Under the pieces are notes generated by a model. It saw nothing but the letters and a program-made list of their open reading frames with translations. It did no database searches and was not told the origin of the DNA. A program made the position numbers and the translations under genes. DNA of 64,000 nucleotides from assembly GCA_964035545.1 (NCBI GenBank), contig OZ037766.1, forward strand, positions 3,342,501 to 3,406,500, written 5' to 3'. Shown piece after piece: positions 59,993 to 64,000 of this stretch (within the stretch, counting starts at the first letter, position 1; the number at the start of each line of letters is the position of its first letter). This DNA comes from Bugula neritina. Its lineage: Eukaryota; Bryozoa; Gymnolaemata; Cheilostomatida; Bugulidae.

Positions 59993-61219
59993 ATGCCCGT
60001 GGGCAACATAAGTGAATTCAAGCAGGACACAGAAGATTGGTCTACTTATAAGACCAGATTTACGTCATGGCTAATAGTGAATGATATTAATGAAAATGAA
60101 AAGCGAAAGGCAGCTTTTATTGCTATGCTTGGGAGTGAAGCTGTAAGCCTATTAGTAAGCTTATCAGCCCCTACATCAATCAACGAAATAAATTATACTG
60201 GCTTGCTGGAGCTGTTTGACCATCATTTTGGAGCTAAGAATGAGGTAGCAGAAGCGTATGTATTTGATACCAGAACGCAATCACCTACTGAGTCAGTGTC
60301 TGACTTTATTCTGGCTCTCAAAGCACTGTCTACACACTGCAACTTCGGACCCACTGAGCAGTTAAAACAAAAGCTACGGAACAGGCTTGTGGCTGGTGTC
60401 AGGTCTGACACAATCAGACAAGCATTGATAAGAGAAGGCACAACTCTGACATGGGATAATGCTGTGACTTTAGCGAAGCAAATGGACGATTATCAGTCAA
60501 GTGCTATGGCTAAACAAGCACTGCCATCAGAACCTGTGAATGCAGTCTATTCGGAAAGACAACCCACCAACAGAGGTCCTCATGCTTCAAGGTCCCAGGC
60601 CTCGAACAGTCACACAGCCCCACGCCTGGGACCGCCATTATTCGCAGCTAAGTATTCTAACAGTAATTATAACACAAAATGTTGGAGATGTGGTAGAGGT
60701 CATCATCCAGCTAGATGCAGGTTTAAAGATGCTAATTGCCACTCTTGTGGGAAAAGAGGACACATTAAACCCATGTGTAATGGAGAGAGAGTTCAAACAA
60801 ATATTGCTCAACAATATCATCCTGTACATTCATATGAAAGTGATTTATCATCAGACATGGCTAATATTGGAATAGCTAGCACTCTTTTGGCAGAAAAATC
60901 TAATTTATCTAATCCATATTCTGTTACTTTGCAAATTAATGATGCTAATGTCAATATGGAAATCGACACTGGTGCTTCAGTCTCATTAATTCCCTATTCT
61001 CTGTATCAGAAACATTTTAGCAATGTAAAACTTTCACCTTCTAATGTAAAATTTTGTAGCTTCACTGGAGATGTGGTGAATTGCAAAGGTAAAATGGAAG
61101 TGAATGTCAAACATTTGGCCAGACTAAACGGATGTGGCTTCATGTGCTTGGTGCATCAAAGTTTGCCCTGTTGGGAAGAGACTGGCTGGGAGAGTTGCAA
61201 ATTAATTGGCAAGCCATAA
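59993..61219 (+). pseudogene. gag: gag and start of protease, gypsy element
   Basis: This is a 408-codon frame. Residues 1-170 are a retrotransposon Gag of the DWSTYKTRF...W type with a capsid-like segment (LFDHHFGAKNEVAEAYVF). Two zinc knuckles follow: CWRCGRGHHPARC and CHSCGKRGHIKPMC (about residues 225-262). The protease active site DTGAS lies near residue 325. The end of the protease, with the expected LLGRDWL, is read in another frame (from about 61140), so the reading frame shifts between about 61110 and 61160. Since the break falls inside the protease, decay is more likely than a programmed shift. Confidence 0.85.
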
Positions 61220-62748
61220 AGAGCGTGGTAAGTTCATCGGTAAATGGCATAGAACAATTGCTGGCTGCGTACTCTGATATTTTTAAAGGTCAAGGTTTGC
61301 TAAAAGGTTCACCAGTCAAGCTTGAGTTGGTTGATGGCGCTACCCCCAAATGCTCTAAACCTTACAGAGTGCCTATTGCACTTCAGTCTGTAGTAGATAA
61401 GGAGCTTGATAGGCTAATTAATGAAGGAATTTTGACACCTGTTGAACACAGTAGCGGGTCCACTAGCTTACTCTTTATCCCCAAACCTGACGGCTCGATC
61501 AGACCTTGTGGTGATTTTAAGTCAACACTCAACCCTCTTCTTAAGGAAGTAGCACCACCTCAAATAAACATGGAAAATATTCTGTGTGGTTTAGCAGAAA
61601 ACAAATATTTCTCAAACTTAGATTTTGCCCAAGCATATAATCAGATGGTCATACATGAGTCATCCAAAGAGTTGCTAACACTGGTCACCCATAGGGGCTT
61701 GTATCAGTATAACAGACTGCCGTATGGTATCAAGACTGCTCCGTCCTTGTGGCAAAATGCCATATAACATGTGCTTAAGGGTATAGAGGGTGTTCATATA
61801 TATTATGATAACATATTGGTTGCAGGGCGAACTGTAGAGGAACATAACCATAGGCTAGAGTTGGTTTTCAAACGTATAAAAGAACATGGTTTGAAATTAA
61901 AGCACTCAAAATGTTCTTTTCTGAAGCCAGAAGTGAAATATCTTGGTCACATAATTAATGGTGAGGGCATTAGGCCAATTCCTGCCAAGTTAGATAGCAT
62001 CCTTGAAACTGAGGCACCTAAGGATAAATCGAAAGTGAGATTTTAAGTGGGCCTACTGAATTTTTACAGGCATTACTTGCCCAACCTTGCTGCGACTGTT
62101 GCCCCTTTGAATGCTTTGCTTGAGGCCAATGCTAAATTTGTTTAGGATAAGACGGCCCAGAATGCTTTTGAAAAATCTAAAAACTTATTGAGAGAAAGTA
62201 AGCTGCTAGTTCACTTTAACCCAAACTTGCCTGTGAAACTAACGTGTGATGCCTCAAGAGTAGGCATAGCAGCAGTTCTTTCACACGTTATTGATGATGT
62301 AGAACGCCCCATACAATTTACATCTCGAAAATTAACATCTGCGCAGGTTTTGTATCCACAAATAGAGCGAGAAGGTTTGGCTGTTGTTTTTGGGTTAGAA
62401 AAATTTAGGCATTTCTTATATGGGTGGAAGTTTACTCTAGTGAAGGACAATCAGGCTCTAAGTAGAATATTTGCCCCAGAGAGGGGGCTTCCGGTTATGA
62501 CAGCAGAGCGTATTCAAAGGTGGGCTTTAAAGCTTTCAGGATATGATTACACTGTTGAGTGGCGCAGAAGCAAAGATAATATGGCAGATTTTCTTTCCTG
62601 GTATCCTGATTCAGTAGCTGCTAGTAAATTGAATGAAGAACCCCATGCCTTTATTTTTAAAGTTGATATCTTGGACTTCCTATCACTTCCTTACAGGTTG
62701 CTAAGCTCACTGCTAAAGACCCAACACTGTGTAACGTATTCAGACTAG
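61132..62748 (+). pseudogene. pol: pol: end of protease, RT and RNase H, broken by stops
   Basis: In one frame this encodes LLGRDWL (protease end), then the RT with FIPKPDGSIRPCGDF, LDFAQAYNQM and LPYGIKTAPSLWQ. The active-site box reads YYDN (61804-61812) where YxDD is expected, so the second catalytic Asp is Asn. In-frame stops lie at 61765-61767 (TAA), 62044-62046 (TAA) and 62143-62145 (TAG). RNase H follows with CDASRVGIAAVLSH, the IEREGLAVVF helix and DN in place of the usual DH, ending in a changed ADFLSW box. The frame is lost near 62690. Confidence 0.85.
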
Positions 62749-64000
62749 TGAGAGAGGGCTGGCCTCAAAAATTGTGTGAGGCCGACTGGGATCTGAACCC
62801 TTTCTTTGCTAGGAGAAATGAGCTATCTATTATGTCAGGAGTAGTTATGTGGGAAAATCGAGTAGTTATCCCACGTTCTCTTCAAAACCCTCTGTTAAAG
62901 GAATTGCATGTTGAGCATTTAGGTATATGTAAAATGAAATCTGTAGCAAGGTCATTTATGTGGTGGCCAGGTTTAGATAAAAATATTGAAGCAACTAGCA
63001 GGTCTTGTGATTCATGCATGTCTATGAGTAATGACCCTAAAGCAGTTAATACACACCCATGGCTACCCACAACTCGACCATATCAGCGCATTCATATTGA
63101 CTATGCTGGTCCTGTAGAAGGTCATATGTTACTAGTAGTGGTGGATTCATATTCTAAGTGGCCTGAAGTGTGTGTTACAAAATCTACCACTTGCCAAAGT
63201 ACTATAAACATGCTTGGGTTAATCTTTGCTAGATGGGGTGTGCCTATGGAGCTGGTCAGTGACAACGGACCACAATTTTGTAGCGAAGAGTTTGAAGCCT
63301 TTTTGGCACATTTGAGCATCAAGCATAAGAAAAGTGCACCCTATCATCCAGCCACTAATGGTTTAGCAGAGCGGTTTGTACAAACAGTCAAAAGTGCTCT
63401 AAGGGTCTCTCAAGGTTTAGATTTACAGTATCGGTTAGACAGGTTTTTGTTGGCTTATCATAATGCTCCTCACTCGACTACTGGTGAGAGCCCTGCAACT
63501 TTAATGCTTGGTCGAACATTGAGAACAAAGCTTGATTGCTTAAAGCCTGACATAACATCAAAACTACATGATGCAGGTCCTATAGTTATACACCGTAAAT
63601 TTGACATAGGCTCAGATGTTTGGGTGAGGTGTTACTTTGGAACTGTTAAATGGAAAAAAGGGGTAATAATTGACCAGGTTGGCTGGTTGTGTTATTTCGT
63701 ACAGGTAGGAGAAAAAAAATGGAAACACCATGTAGACCAACTCAAGCACCGGGAAGTGAAAATAGCTAATGACCAAAATGAAACCACTCCTTTAGATATC
63801 AGTGTTCAGCCATTTACCGGTGTGCCATGTGATTTAATTTCTAGGAACACACCTCCTTCATTAAGCCATTTGCCGCCAGTCTCTGCACCTCAAACAGGTC
63901 CAACCTCTGAGCACATGGAGCCTCATCCTGATAGTTTTCAAACTCCTGCAACTGTGAGTACACCTTCAGCACCTGTCACCACACCTCCAGAGCCAAGGCG
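62690..64000 (+). pseudogene. Integrase and C-terminal tail, gypsy element, open at the edge
   Basis: This frame is open from about 62690 to the window end, shifted relative to the RT frame. It shows the zinc-binding region (LHVEHLG...MWWPG...CDSC), then the catalytic core with Asp in HIDYAG, Asp in VSDNGPQF and Glu in NGLAERFVQ, so the DDE triad is intact. A GPIVIH...VWVR segment and a Pro/Thr-rich tail follow. A separate frame joining it to RT is missing, so it cannot be made as part of one pol protein. Confidence 0.85.

Larger units (their letters stand above)
59811..64000 (+). mobile_element. Ty3/gypsy LTR retrotransposon, decayed, cut by the window edge
   Basis: The 5' LTR is very short (59811-59931, 121 bp), TGTTATAT...ATATAACA. 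Three bases later comes a primer-binding-like TGGCGACGATTGATGG (from 59935). The order gag, protease, RT, RNase H, integrase is that of Ty3/gypsy; the protein style and short LTR fit the Mag-like branch. The 3' LTR lies outside the window. Several breaks show this copy is inactive. Confidence 0.9.

Noticed and set aside
1-64000. CRISPR arrays, rRNA genes, intact tRNA genes
   Set aside because: None seen; the repeats are dispersed or tandem without spacers, and the DNA is animal-like.

Overview
This window is non-coding-rich, strongly AT-rich animal DNA. The genes have GT-AG introns, TATA boxes near the starts of leader exons and AATAAA-type poly(A) signals. The repeats are of animal type: a Ty3/gypsy element, LINE 3' ends, a tRNA-derived SINE, a hAT MITE and several TIR elements. 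An invertebrate, perhaps an early-branching one such as a sponge or cnidarian, is a guess; nothing here fixes the species.

Layout. At 2.05-3.16 kb lies a three-exon gene for a small secreted Tyr/Arg/Asn-rich protein, with a broken copy at 5.8-6.5 kb. From 6.58 to about 54.5 kb runs an array built from repeated units. Each unit carries one or two promoters, a non-coding spliced leader exon, and a downstream exon with a tiny acidic ORF of 26-48 codons. I find eight such ORFs (called P1-P8 here: 9244, 12177, 18346, 25852, 29888, 40672, 46352, 53007), plus one unit that has lost its coding exon (about 36.9 kb). All share the core AEP..NQE.PDDGGTEVEE. I do not recognise the family. Between distant copies the core differs almost only at synonymous positions, so it looks like real, selected protein.

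The array grew by tandem duplication. Unit A (6581-19451; P1, P2, P3) is repeated directly as unit B (19452-37826; P4, P5, lost P3 copy). Unit B is about 5.5 kb longer because it alone took a 3.7 kb TIR transposon, a solo LTR, a LINE 3' end, a 448-bp MITE and a local duplication. Comparing A with B gives near-exact empty sites for these insertions. P6, P7 and P8 are further, mosaic copies. Short dyad elements (TTGACTGAGTCAA, TTGACTTGGTCAA) recur at matching places in the units and are candidate shared control sites.

Right of the array, 55.48-56.74 kb on the minus strand holds a two-exon gene for a 317-residue protein whose middle part resembles the helical domain of delta-endotoxin-like pore formers (a tentative pattern match). 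From 59811 to the right edge runs a Ty3/gypsy retrotransposon with gag, protease, RT, RNase H and integrase. It is broken by frameshifts, stops and a changed RT active-site residue, and its 3' end lies outside the window.
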